Below are positions 34,841-48,200 of a DNA stretch of 64,000 nt, piece by piece. Source of the stretch: Saturnia japonica (lineage: Eukaryota > Arthropoda > Insecta > Lepidoptera > Saturniidae); contig CM065316.1 in NCBI GenBank assembly GCA_033032175.1, positions 7,410,115 through 7,474,114 on the forward strand, given 5' to 3'. The notes beneath the pieces are model-generated. The model was not told the origin of the DNA. It searched no databases and saw only the letters and a program-made list of their open reading frames with translations. Numbering within the stretch: the first letter of the stretch is position 1; each line of letters starts with the position of its first letter. The position numbers were made by a program, and so were the translations under genes.

Positions 34841-35420
34841 CTAGCTGACAAGCGCAACTTCGTCTCCTCCGTCACCTCCCACATCATTACGCATAATAAA
34901 AATGCGCGGCAGTATTATTTTGCTGCGGAGTTATTTTAAAACTTTGATATCTCCTAAGATATTCATTTAAAACAATTAATGTAAAGAACAATTTTGCTTA
35001 AAACTAAATACTTGTGATGAATAACGTATTTTTTCGATAATGATTAATACCATGTTTATAAAAAAGGTTATATTGAGTTAACCTTAAAAGATAGACATAT
35101 ACTATCCCGGACTTTTTTCTAGAACTTTTTAAGAATAACAATTCTCTTATACACGATTGTTGCGTAACTTTAACCATTTACTCAGCGCACGCAATGGAAG
35201 CTCTCCCCAAAGGAATAAATTTCCCCCATTTTTGCAACATTTGTCACTCATGCTCCGCTCCTATTAGTCTGAGCGTGATGTTATATAGTCTATAGCCTTC
35301 GTCGATAATTATGCTATCCAACACTGATATATTTTTTCCTTTCGAAGCAGTAGTTTCTGAGATTAGCGCGTTCAACCAAACAAACAAACAAACTCTTCAG
35401 CTTTGTAATATTAGTAAAGA
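34841..35420 (-). mobile_element. Helitron-like element, second subfamily
   Basis: On the minus strand it starts TCTTTACTAATATTACAAAG, then AAGAGTTTGTTTGTTTG, and ends GTTGCGCTTGTCAGCTAG; so it has a TC start and a CTAG end like the Helitrons at 26145 and 48260, but a different interior. The base flanking the CTAG end is C rather than the expected T, and no terminal hairpin is obvious, so confidence is moderate. Confidence 0.5.
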
Positions 35421-36087
35421 ATATTTTTTTTATGTTAAAAAAAATCTTACAGAACCGCTCAGCAACTTACCAGATCATATATGATATATACAACCATTAT
35501 ACGCCGAATAAAGCCTCGCCATTAGTGTTTGTGATATCATCGCTGTAAACAAGTTGAAGAGTCTTATCTTATGTCTAAGCGTCAACGTGTTTCACTTAAT
35601 ACGGTTCCGCCGACAACATTCAGACTTCGGTTTGGAAAATGTGTAAATCAGTGGCTCTCAAAATATTCCTTAGCATCAATTTATTCTATGTGAAATAAAT
35701 AAACATCGTAGGAATTTCTCTTCAATATCTTTATAAGAAATTTTGATCAATTAAAGTCAGTAAGTACATATTTCCAGTAAATAATATTATTTTATTTTAT
35801 CCCACATTTAGGTACTCGCCTTGAAAAGTCATGTTTAAAGTATATGACGTATATGAAATATTAGCGGGTTATAAATTGAATTAATTTACAAATTTAATCT
35901 TTTTGTTATACAGTATTAGTGGCAAAATAACAATTTTATGGTCGTATCGATTTTCTTAAGAAGGAGACACGGTCATCTCGGTTATTGTCGCTCATCAGGG
36001 GGCACCAACACTTAATTTAAGAAACACTTGCTTCGATCAACAGTTGTAGATGCGTAGAGTTACAGTAGATGTCGAGTCGTAGAGACG

Positions 36088-36160
36088 TCGGTCGGCGCGA
36101 GCCGGCGCGCCGCGACTCGCCGCGCTGTTATCGTTATCACCTTATCAGGCCTTATCACTT
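36088..36160 (+). promoter_or_regulatory. GC-rich block and GATA-motif cluster upstream of integrin beta
   Basis: A GC-rich stretch (36088-36126) is followed by four TTATC words at 36128, 36134, 36142 and 36152, i.e. GATAA on the other strand; the last three are TGATAA, two of them TGATAAG, the strong GATA-factor core. They lie about 90-120 bp before the integrin start codon. GATA factors such as Serpent drive hemocyte and fat-body genes in insects, so a blood-cell promoter is a reasonable inference. Confidence 0.5.
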
Positions 36161-36247
36161 ACTCATCGCGAAACCTATCGCAGAGTGCTCGAATCACACA
36201 CGTGCGAATAACATTTCGGTCCAGATGTAATTAAATTATTTTTAATT

Positions 36248-39200
36248 ATGTACGGTTTTGTGTGTTTATTAGTGTTTTTCATTGTTATATCATACGTTAG
36301 TGGCCAAGGTAAGTGGATTTTCCATATGTTTGCCCTAAATAGATTTCCTTATGATAAATGATAACACGTCGTGGTAATATTTAGATTTCTGTGTAATAAA
36401 GTAATCCGTGAATATGAAGTAATTGAAATCAGAAATAGGATTTAATAAAAACCAAAAACAGTCAAAAAATTCTGATATATTAAAATAACTGCACTACGCC
36501 ACGACGTGCGATTGAAGGAAATAAAACGGATTTCTTATCTCAACATGAACATAAATGTAACTTCAAAAGGAAAGATTATGTTGATGCATAAACGAAAATA
36601 GCCAAAACAGACGTACAGCTCCGGAACCCACCTGTTACGGGCATTGGTTTTCTAAAATAGAAAATATTTCGAATACACATCGTGACAGATTTATTTAAGA
36701 ACATATTTATTATGTTTGTATCCAATGTTCCTATTATGGATATGTACCTATTAGTCGCCACCTTAACTTTGTTATCACAATGCCGTTGTAAAAGCAGTGT
36801 AACAGATTACAATTTTTCATTAATTTCATACTTTGCCAATAAATAATGGCCCAATTTTAAAACAAAATATTAACAACCATTAAACACCAAAAAAAGGTTT
36901 TGATTAGATTTCAATCTTTGCGTGGTTTTTAAAATACGTCACTCAGTGGTAGTGGCTTTGATGTCTTGTCGATGTACTTGGGTTCGATTCTGAGCTTTAG
37001 GTAGGTAAATGAATAATACATTGTGATACGATCTTAACATTTAATGGGATAGTTAGGTGTTACTATTCCAGTACACGCTTGACTAACTACCAAAGTCATA
37101 CTGAAAATTAGTTACAAATTTTTTTATTAATTTGATATTAAGTCCTCACTTTCGATATAGATTAACATTATCATCATCAACCGTTAACTATTAACCGGAG
37201 AAATTGTGGTCAACAACATTAATAAATATAATTAATTAATAAAACCACATACCTAAAATATATAAAACAGGATCTGTTCTAATGACTTCCACAACTCATT
37301 AAAAGTGTTTTTATTGGCTAAATGCCTGAGATCTAATTATGTAAAAAATATTCCTTTTTAACTAATTTTTTTTTTAATTCAACTAATTATACTTCTAAGT
37401 ATTTTTGAATATTTTTATATTTCACAGGATTTTAATCAGCAAGGTTTCTGTTTGGATGCAAATGCATCGCAAGTTGTTTTTAGTAACTACTATAATTAAT
37501 TTCGGTGAAAGTTTTTATAATCACAATGTGAATTTACAGTAAATTATTTATAATTCTCCTGGTTATTTTCCATAATTTTAAGTTAATTCTTGTCTGAGTG
37601 TATTGATTATCTATGTTTCAGTCAAGGCCTTTAATAAATATGCAAAAAAAAAAAAAAAACCTAAAATTATTTGGTAATTTTAGGTTATATGTTTTTTGCA
37701 TATTTATTAGAAGGCCTCTCTCTAATTAAAAGCTTAATTATAACCACGTGAATAATTTTACACGAATATATTATTCAAATTTATTCAAAAGGTACTGTCC
37801 AACATCTTTCAAAATACATTTATAGTTAGTTCAATAAATGTCAAATTAAACACAATGTTTAAATAAACACTATTTATTTATTCCGCATAAATATATCGTG
37901 TGACTATAATATGTATGTATAACCATGTGGAAACTAAAAATTACCAACAAATCTATAAATTATTTTTAAAATTCACTTTACAACAGTTATTTATAGTCAC
38001 GGGAAAGAATAAGTATTAGTAAAAAAGTTTTTGGCTACTTTACTATTATGTGTTTTATTGACAATATTGTTTTTTTGAAATTATTTAACGTTCAAATTGT
38101 ATCCGTGAACCATTAAGAAATGTTAAATTGTTGTCGTAATCTTTGACCGCATCTCGTCACTGCCAGTATTAACCGTTCTCCAAATTATTCTATTCAATGG
38201 AAGCGAAGGCGTAGCTGGAGGCGTTTATAAGATTAACTAGGTTGTTTTTACCTTAACAAAACGTATAATAATTTTTTATTTATTGATTAATTAATCGGTT
38301 TTCTACAAGTCTTTATATAGAGAAGCATGTATTGTGTCGTAAATTTTATTAACCTTGTCTGTTTAGGTAAATGTTCTACTCTTCGTAGGTACATAAGATT
38401 TTTAATTTCGACCAAAATGTTGAAATCATTCAACATGTTGAATGTCATTCAAGTTAATCTGTTCAAGGACTTTATTGTCAAAGAATACTTAAAACAATGT
38501 AGGGGTTACTTTCACTTCATTTTATTAGCATATACTCACTATAGGTACTTTAAAGATATAATGTAATCTATTGATCAAACACTTAGTTTTTTTAAAAACT
38601 TAATCGTTTCTAAGTATGTTCCTTCCCGTCAGGGGGTGTAGTTGCAATCTCCTTGCACCCTACTGCCGGCAGCCATGATCATATTATTGAATGGTAAAAT
38701 TACACAAGGTAAAATGTGATCTTAACTTAGCTAGCAGTTGATAGCATCGCACACTTTAAAACTGCAGTGAATGGAATGTCTCTGTACCTACCTAATAAAA
38801 AAATACCATGGCGTGATGTTACCCTTTTATGTCAGTAATGTCTCAATGTTGAACCTACTTAAGAATTGATTAAATTCTATGTAACTGAAATAATACTACA
38901 AATCACCTATTTCACGTAGTGTTTTTTTATAAACTAGCTGTGCCCGTGGCTTCGCTCACGTGGACTACAGAATGCCCGCGCGAATCTTGCATTCCCGCTT
39001 CCGGCTATTTTAAAGACAAAAATGCTTATTGTGGGTTTTTCTTAGAATATAGATGTATACATACTCTCCCGGACTTTTTTGTAGGTCTTTTTAATGTCTA
39101 TAATTATGTAGTACATTAATTTGCTATATCTCTTATGGTTTACTCAGCATAAGCTATTTAAGTACCCGAATTGATTCACCATGACCAGCTTTTTTTATTT

Positions 39201-42200
39201 GTGCTTAACCCTAATTCTGTTTCTAAAATAAAATTAGCCTAAGTTATCCTATATCATCAGCTATCTATCAGTGAAAGTCCCGTCCAAATCGGTCCAACTG
39301 TTTCGGAGATTACCCGGAACAAACAGACATACAACAGGATTTTTTTTTTTAAATATACTTTTTGCTATAGTTATCGTATATACTTTCATATGCATTTAGT
39401 AAAAAACTGTTATTTTGACATTACAAACATACACTTCAATTTTATTAATTGTATAGATGTTATAAGATACAATGTAAATTGACAATTTAAAAACCCGATT
39501 CGATTTCGATTCACTTCAATTCGAAGATGCTTAGGATATCCATTTATCAACTAGAAAAGAGCTGATCATTTTCAAACGGTTCAACAGATTTTATTGAGTC
39601 ATATCTAAGAACAATCTCGATCAAGTCACCTTTCAAATAAAAGAAACTAGGTCAAAATTGGTTCAGCCGTTTGGAACTACGATGCCACAGACAGACACAA
39701 ACATAGACACGTTAAACTTGTAACACTCCTTTGGGTGCGTCGGGGTTTATATTGACTCAAATCTCTGTTGTAAGAATCATTCCTTGAAATTGTTTTACTC
39801 TTCTTCTTCAAACTCAAATGAATACGGGTAATTACTAGTTACTAGCTGTGCCCGCGACTGCGCTTGCGTGGGCTGTAGTCTGTATTCTGAAGAATGCCGT
39901 CGATAGTTATCCTTAGAACATAGACGCATATTATGCACTCGCTGACTTTTTTGGTCTTCTTAAGATCTAAAATTGTGTAGAGCATTAGTTTGATATATAT
40001 ATTATGGTCTACTCATCGATAGCCATTTAAGCGCCCGAATTGATTCACCCACTACTTATTTTATTTATTATTTTATTTGCGCGGATCTCTAATTCTTTTT
40101 CTAAAGTAAAAGTAACCTAAGTTACTTCTTATTAGATCAGTGACTATATCTTGTAAGTACTGTCAAAATCGGTCCAACCGTTTTGGAGATTACCCGGAAC
40201 AAACAGACAGACAGACAACATTTTAATAAATTGCTTTTTTGTTATAAGTACCATTGACCAAGAATACGTTTTTAATCTACTTACAGTACAATTATTTGTG
40301 CAGCATAGTTCGATTAAGTTCACAAACACATAGCACGAGCTGTATGTATTATGTGTCCAGAATATTTGAAAATGTGTGTCCATAATCTAGTAAACGCCCA
40401 CAGAAATTGTGTCAACATGGTTTTTATTATCAATCGACGCTTCCTATTACAACATAATATATATTGCAAACACTTCTAATAAACGTTTTGTTCATAAATG
40501 TTTTCATATAATATTGCTAGCTGATTAATTACATATTAATAAACAATTAAATCTCAATATTTCCTCCTTCAACATACATATTTCCTATTTGTTGTGTGAT
40601 TACAACAAAAGTAAATAGGTACCTATATTATAGAATTCTTTTATAACATTACAGTATCCATTGATCCTTCGTACCAGAACATACTAATAAATACCACTAC
40701 TAGACGAATGTTTCTTCCTGAGGGATAAAATATGTTTAATCGTCACAATAACTCATGAAGTCACACGACACATCTCACATCGATTTCTTATGAAATTTAC
40801 CCATTTTAGGTACTTATGGGATTCAATTTCACAAAGGCCATTTAATACCAAAATAAGCAAAGCTTGTATTATGTTAGCTAAACAGCTTATATGTGTAATA
40901 TATAGATATTTAACACCCAGATACACAACTGACAATTATTGTACTCATCACAACAGTTAGTCATGAGCGGGAATCGAACACGCGACCTCTCGACTCAATA
41001 TTAGGGCTTACCACCACTGGGTCACGAGGCCTGTGAACTGTCGAGGAAGTATTACTCGGAAATTTCTAGAACATTCTATTTGGAAAACGATACTTTTGCC
41101 TGTCCACTGAAGCGGAGCTGTGTATATTTATACCAATAGAATTGCATAAAAATCTAGATATTTCATTCTATCAGTCGAAATTTGCTAGAGATACAATTCT
41201 ATTGGTCTAAATCTTCACAGCTCCGCTCCGCTTCAGTGAACAAGCAACCTAACACCGGTTCAATGAAATATTAATTAGTAAATGTACGCTAATTAATATA
41301 AATAAAAAAAAACATAAACAACAATTCTAAACAAGACAATTTTTAACAAAAAAAAAAAAAAAACCAAACGAAAGATAGAAAGGGAAGCCGGCGAGGATTC
41401 GAACCTAGGATTTCGGCGATAGCAGTCACGCTTACGACCGCTAGGCTACGAGCTTGATTGACTGAAACTATACTACTATTAATGGCGCCGTAACGCGTTA
41501 TGTTACGAAGCAGTTTACCGTCCCATAAGAAGTTATCACTTCAAAAAGAAAACCAACTTCAATGATTTTGAAGAGTTCCCTGGTGTACCTCTGAAGTTGA
41601 CAGTCCAATGCCAATGAAATTAAAATGGGACCACCCTTGAGTATTCCTTATACAACAAAAAACAGAATCATCCAAATCTGTTCATAAATAAAGAAGTTAT
41701 GGCTTAGAATCTATATATATATCTAGATATATAGACGGAGGTTACTGAATTCGAATGTATATTGTATATGTATATGTCTTTTTTTGAAGTCTGCTAAATG
41801 CACAGAAACTTTACATTTGATTCTATAACCAAAATGTTAATATTATTTAGATAGTTTAATTTATCCTTAAGATGAATAATGCAATATTAGTTGTAAAATA
41901 GATTATAATCTAAATATTCAACTTACATAATAATAAACTAGTGTAACCGAAAGATTACGTAGGTACGTAGGGTTATATTAAAGTGTGTTTATTTCAAAAC
42001 AAAGTAATCTACGTATGAATATAAATGCATACGAGTACCTACTTGTTGTTAATGTATTCATATTGTCAAAATTAAACAATAGAACAAAACGAATGCAAAG
42101 AACAGGAACCTCTTACGCCGATATTTAAGGAGTTGTTACCGTTACGAGATTATAGAATAGGATTGGTCACGTACGTACATGTTCACTTAAGTATCAAAAC

Positions 42201-45200
42201 CTTAAGGTATAAACTGTATAAAGGTGAACCCATGGACAGGTGAGCCATAAACTATTATGACGATGCATACTGCGTTGCAAATGTTGCGATATACACATTG
42301 ATCCATGTTTGTATGTCATTCAAAGGAAAAGTACTGTAACTTCATGTACCTAATACAGGTAGATTCGAAGAACACAAAACATGCCAAACAGAATCTGTAG
42401 TTGACTGTACTTATGTTTAGTAAAATTAGCTTTCTTGAAGATATATGTAAAAGAGACATATATCAATACGCTAATTCTAAATAAATTATTTACTCGTTTT
42501 TGATGAAAATATAAGTTAATATTTCTAATGCGCATGAGTCTGTAAGTAGTCGCGAGACTTGCATGAGGGCGAAAACAAATAGGAAAAATATTGAACGTAG
42601 AGAAAGTAAGACGCATTCGGAATTTGCAAGGCCACTTGAAGTGTATAATGAATATGAAGGAAGCGAAGGAAGCTTGCAAACGGCAGAGAAATGCGTTACT
42701 GCATCATGCATGTATGTAAATAGATACCTATATCAGAGAAGTGAATATTTATCTTTAGGACGGCAGTGAAGTCAAAGTTTGAAGTAATATTATGATACTT
42801 GTGTGTTTTATATATTTTTTAACCGATTTCAAAAAAGGAGGAGGTTCTCAAATCTAATGTATTGTATAAAGATATATTATATTTTTATGGGTGTTTGAGA
42901 ATAACTTATTTATTTATAATTTATATGATTCTTTTTTCGTTGCAGAGGGGATACCTCATTGGTGGTCCCTTTTTAATTTCATTGGCATTGGACCTTCGAC
43001 TTCGAAGATACACCAAGGAACTCCAGAAATCGTTCAAGCTGCTTTTAAAAAAAAATATCTTTTGTTTTTTAACGATTTTAGATATAGTCACATGTAACAA
43101 TTCGGTAAATAATACTTGACCCGTATAGAATTGTAGACACGAAGTGTCAGACACCAACGTACATGTCGTGAGCTCCGGTCCCCAAGGCCTAGTGAATAGT
43201 ATTATTATTTTTTAATGAAAGTAGGTCAAATATTATACCTAACGATTTGGTTTTTAATTTATTTTCTAGTTTCCCATTGATCCAGATACTTCAGAGATTG
43301 TGTACACAGGGTTAATATAAATATTCTATTTACGCAGTACAACAACAATTGCTGAATAAACTGGTGTGTATTGAACATGAGGAGTGTGGTGCGTGTCTGT
43401 CAGCGGCCTCACACTGCCGGTGGTGTGCTGATCCTTACTACAGCTCCACCGCACCGAGGTGTAACGATGATGAAAGGTAAACAATATATAGTATAACACA
43501 ACATTAAGGTAAGCAATCAAGTTAAAAATAAATAATATATACGCTTAATAACGAAATCCGAGCCCAATCATCGCTGCGAATGAATAAATAGTCCACGGTG
43601 TGTTCAAGTATCAATGCAAAGCATCAGTGCTTTGCATACGCATATTTCATAATATAGTTAAGAGCAGCGTTCTTTGAAGAAGTATTTCAATAGAAAAACA
43701 TCTGTCAATCAGTATTATATAGATTACACGGGTTTTTGATCAGCATAAAAACGTTCATCTTCTGACGTTCTAAGTAAAAGAACCTTACCTCATTAATCAT
43801 CATTGACCAACTAAAATAATATAATAAGGAATGACACAAGCAGATGTGAATGATAACTGCCCTAACTTGGGAACCTTTATGAGTTTACATAGTTATAACT
43901 ACAATAAAACATTCCGTTTTCGGTACTGTCCATCTTAGTTCCATTGCGTTTCCACTAGGAGCGCTTCCACTACCTATATCAAGAAACGAAATTGTATATC
44001 GTATTGAAAAAGTACAAATTATCTCTTATGAGGTTACCAGCAAGAGCAATAAGCAGAATATTTGCAGGATTCTAGAGACTTTACCCACTCTAATAAGAAT
44101 TGGTTCACCAAAAATATTTATAACATAACGAATGTTTTTAAAAAATAAATTAATATAACCATTGTAAGGTAATCTACGCTGCGTTCCCACGTTCGCTGAC
44201 CGACATTTTGGTCACCGTTGTGCCTCAGTAATCAAGAGATCGTCATTTGATTGATCATTGATTGTACTTGGGCCGTTATCGGATGACTGCTTTTCAATAT
44301 GCCTTTCGGTTGAGACGTGCCGTGTTTGGTAATTACGGTATAGTACCTTAACGCTTATTATCCTGTTAATGTGTAGGCGCAGAAGATAATTCATGTCTGT
44401 CGGTCAATTCTAATTTTTGTTCCGCTTTCTTTTTATATATAAACCGAATGAAGGTTGATTATTTTCCTGACAGTAGGTAATCGTTATTATGCTTAGTCAT
44501 AAGTAATGGCAATTAATGGCGTATTTTTTGAAACCTCTGTAACTTCTGGTCACAATAGGCTAGCGTCACTTGAAGGCCATTGCTATTGTTTTTTATTTGC
44601 GCTGTTCGTCGCTATTAGCACAAACAATTGAAATCTAAATAAGAAAAAATAATGATCATGCATTTGCATATGCAGAATTTTAGAATATAGTACAATAATT
44701 GAATGCATGGTAGATACATAATAAATAATATGATCCATAATAGAATAAATAAGTAAAATATATTTATTTAATATTTAATTCATATTTTTGTTGGTGTTTA
44801 CAGTTTAGTAACTACTGGGTGTAGTCAAGCAATGATCCAAAGACCAGAGAAGCCTGTGTGGGTTGTCACCGAAAACAATTCTCTTCAAGATATGCAGGCG
44901 GACAGTCATGAGTCTGTCGTGCAAATTCAACCTCAGAAGATAAAACTTTCACTCAAACCTCGTTAGTAATATTATTTTTATATGAAGTTGACTGTGGATT
45001 GGGTATTTGTATATGTAATATATTAATTAATACACACCTATTTCATAAACTAGATAGCACAGGTATATAACAGTAATTTAAGGCAATTTTACGGTTTGTT
45101 TTAATAATATTATTTATCAATTTACAGGAGAAACAAAGAAAATAGAGTTCTCTTATAGGCCGGCAAAGAATTATCCATTGGATTTGTATTATTTGATGGA

Positions 45201-48200
45201 CTTGACTTGGTCAATGAAAGATGACAAGGAAACACTAGTATCGTTGCGGGATGACTTACCTGTTTTGCTAAAGAACCTTACTGATAATTTTAGGTTTGTA
45301 TTTTACAATCGATATACAATATAGAAACTTGATTATGGTAGTAAAAACTGTATGATCAGATAAACACAAGTTGAATTCACATGTAAGAGTGGACCTATTA
45401 GATTAATACTATTTTGGAAGTCTAACAAAGTAGTTTGTATCCCTAGTTTGTGTGTTATTATGAATGAATAAACCTGCATACCTAAAATAGAGATCAGATT
45501 CAAGTTGGGATAAGATCATTCATATATTTATTTCACATTGCAGACTCGGTTTTGGGAGTTTTGCAGAAAAACCAATTATGCCATTCATAAGCGTGGATGA
45601 AAGACGTCGAGCAAATCCCTGTTCAGTTGAAGAAGAAGCTTGCGAAGCCACTTATAGCTATAAACATCATTTATCTCTCACAAATAAGGTTGGTAGTTTG
45701 CACTTTTATCTAAAGTAAACAGGATTTAGCATCGGATAATACGCAAGTTAATAATTATGTTTAAAAAGCAAAATACAAAAGTGAATACATATGTAATTTT
45801 AAATATCTCGTACTTTATGTACATTAAATTTAGAAACTTGCTAAAAATATATAAATAAACTTGGCTACAGTGAATCCTTTTACTATTATAACAAATGTAT
45901 TGAAGTTATTTTTGTAGTTTATGTTAATTTTTACAGATTAATGAGTTTATTGAAAAGGTAAATAGTAGTTCAGTAACTGCTAACTTAGATAACGCAGAGG
46001 CACAATTAGATGCACTAATGCAAGTGTTAACTTGCGGGGATAGAATCGGCTGGTCACTTCGAAGTCGAAAGATTGTCATTTTGTCGTCTGATGGATTACT
46101 TCATACAGCCGGAGATGGGAGACTTGGTAAAAATAAATTAATCAATTATGCCCATTCACTTTATTTGAGTTAAATAAGTGTGTCATAAAAAAACGTCTTC
46201 CAGGTGGTGCAGCAAGAAAGAACGATGAAAAATGTCATTTAGACGACAGAGGATATTATGATGAAGCAAGCACATACGATTATCCTTCTATAGCACAAAT
46301 ATATAGATTACTAGATAAATATAAGGTAAATAAAACTATAGTTTATTTTAAGATTACCGCATGTTGCGTATTGTTATTTTGGTTTGCACGTTTAAAGTAA
46401 ACCATTTAAGCTATAAATAGGCGAGTCATAATTTTGCTAATTTATATTTTTAGGTTAACGTAATTTTTGCAGTAACTGAAAGTGTTAAAGATCATTACGA
46501 TAGTCTACATAAATTACTTAAAGATTTTACATATGTAGCTAAATTAGAGAGTGACAGTTCAAATATTTTGAAACTCGTCAAGACGGGATATGAAGATATC
46601 GTGAGCGTAGTGAATTTTGTGGACGATACTAGTTCGGGTCCAGTGAAGGTCAGGTACTTTACGGATTGCGGAGTGAAAGGAGGCTCACTCATCGAAGCGA
46701 CACGTTGTACTGGAGTTGAATATGGCATGACTCTCAATTACGAGGCCCACATTAGTCTTGAAGCTTGCGTGGAATTTAAAACGGTGAGTAATTAAAACGA
46801 AAAAGAAATGAATAAAAGTGGAAACGGACATAATTATTTAATGGTCTTCTTTTTGTTTTAAGACTACTCAGACAATTAAACTTTCTGAGAGCCAGCTCGG
46901 TCAAGATTCTCTGACATTGGAGGTGGAACTTCAGTGCGGATGTAAATGCGAAGGTGATACGCAAAAGGACATGTCTTTGACGTGCCCGCCTAATTCTCAC
47001 CTGGTTTGTGGCGTTTGCCAATGTAATAAAGGCTGGTAAGCCATGGAATCGTTATTAATAAATTGATGTTACTTCAAATTAAGACTATAAACCAGTACTA
47101 GTAACTAAGTAGAAATTTATATATTCGGATTTTAAATTGCAATAGATGAAATTGAAAAAAAAAAACAATCGGGATGAAAAAAATGTCTTATAAAATATGT
47201 ATTTCCTAAAATAGTTACCGCTTTCTAAATAATGCACTTTTTCTGTTTGAGGCCAGTACCGTATACCTGCAGTAACGGTCAATATTTTCTCTCATTGTTT
47301 TTTTTTTACTAATTTCACAAGATATCAATCAACTGGCCTACTTTTGGTACTAAGTGTATTTTGTTATTCATAGGCTGTTGCTTATTATATTTAGTTTGAA
47401 GGTGTTACAAATTTAATATTATATTATATTTCGTCTCAGCTTAATGGTAGGTATTGTATTACATCGCATATCTCAAGTCCACCAGAGCGAAATGCCTCGC
47501 GAAGCGATCGTGTACTTAAAACTTTTTTGGAAAGAGATAGTTCTCTTTAATAGAATTAGAAAATTTTAATGTTATTAATTACTAAGGGTAAGGTAGTCGT
47601 TGGATCCAAAATAATTAACTTTTTATTATCAGGTGGGATTTTCTATCGGTGACACCTCAGGAATTATCCTGTGCAAAATTTCATGATTCTAGACTCACCG
47701 GTTTAAGCTTTGCGTCTCCGTTAGTATTTTAAGAATTTTAGTGAACTGTTCAAAAACGTTTTACAACACAGTCTTTTTCTTTTTCTTTTCTTCTTTTATT
47801 TTTTTGCCTATTTATCATTATCTGAAATTTAGTCTTAGAGATCCGAAAATGTATACTTGCTAATTTCATTTTCTTATGTTAACTTACAGGTCTGGTCCAT
47901 CGTGCGACTGCTCGATAGGAGACGAAAATGCCTCAGCAGAACTAATGGCGCAATGTCGAGAACCGAATGCAACTCGGGTCATTGCGTGTTCTGGGGCTGG
48001 AGATTGTCTATGTGGGAAATGCGAGTGTGACCGAGGTTATAATGGACGCTTTTGTCAATGTAAATCTTGTGATATCAGTCTGTAAGTACCTTATTCGCTC
48101 ATTATATAATAAATCGAGAAAAATGGAAACATTTTTCTAAAGCTTTGGAATGTGATATTTTTATTATTATTATCTGCCATCAGCGATTTTAAATAGTTTT

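Noticed and set aside
37625..37717. Possible microRNA precursor
   Set aside because: The arms contain long A and T runs and no stable duplex typical of a mature miRNA; a foldback repeat is simpler.
42563..42769. 68-aa open frame, with two minus-strand overlaps
   Set aside because: Charged composition drew attention as a possible extra integrin exon, but the integrin reading phases join exon 1 to exon 2 without it and it has no family match.
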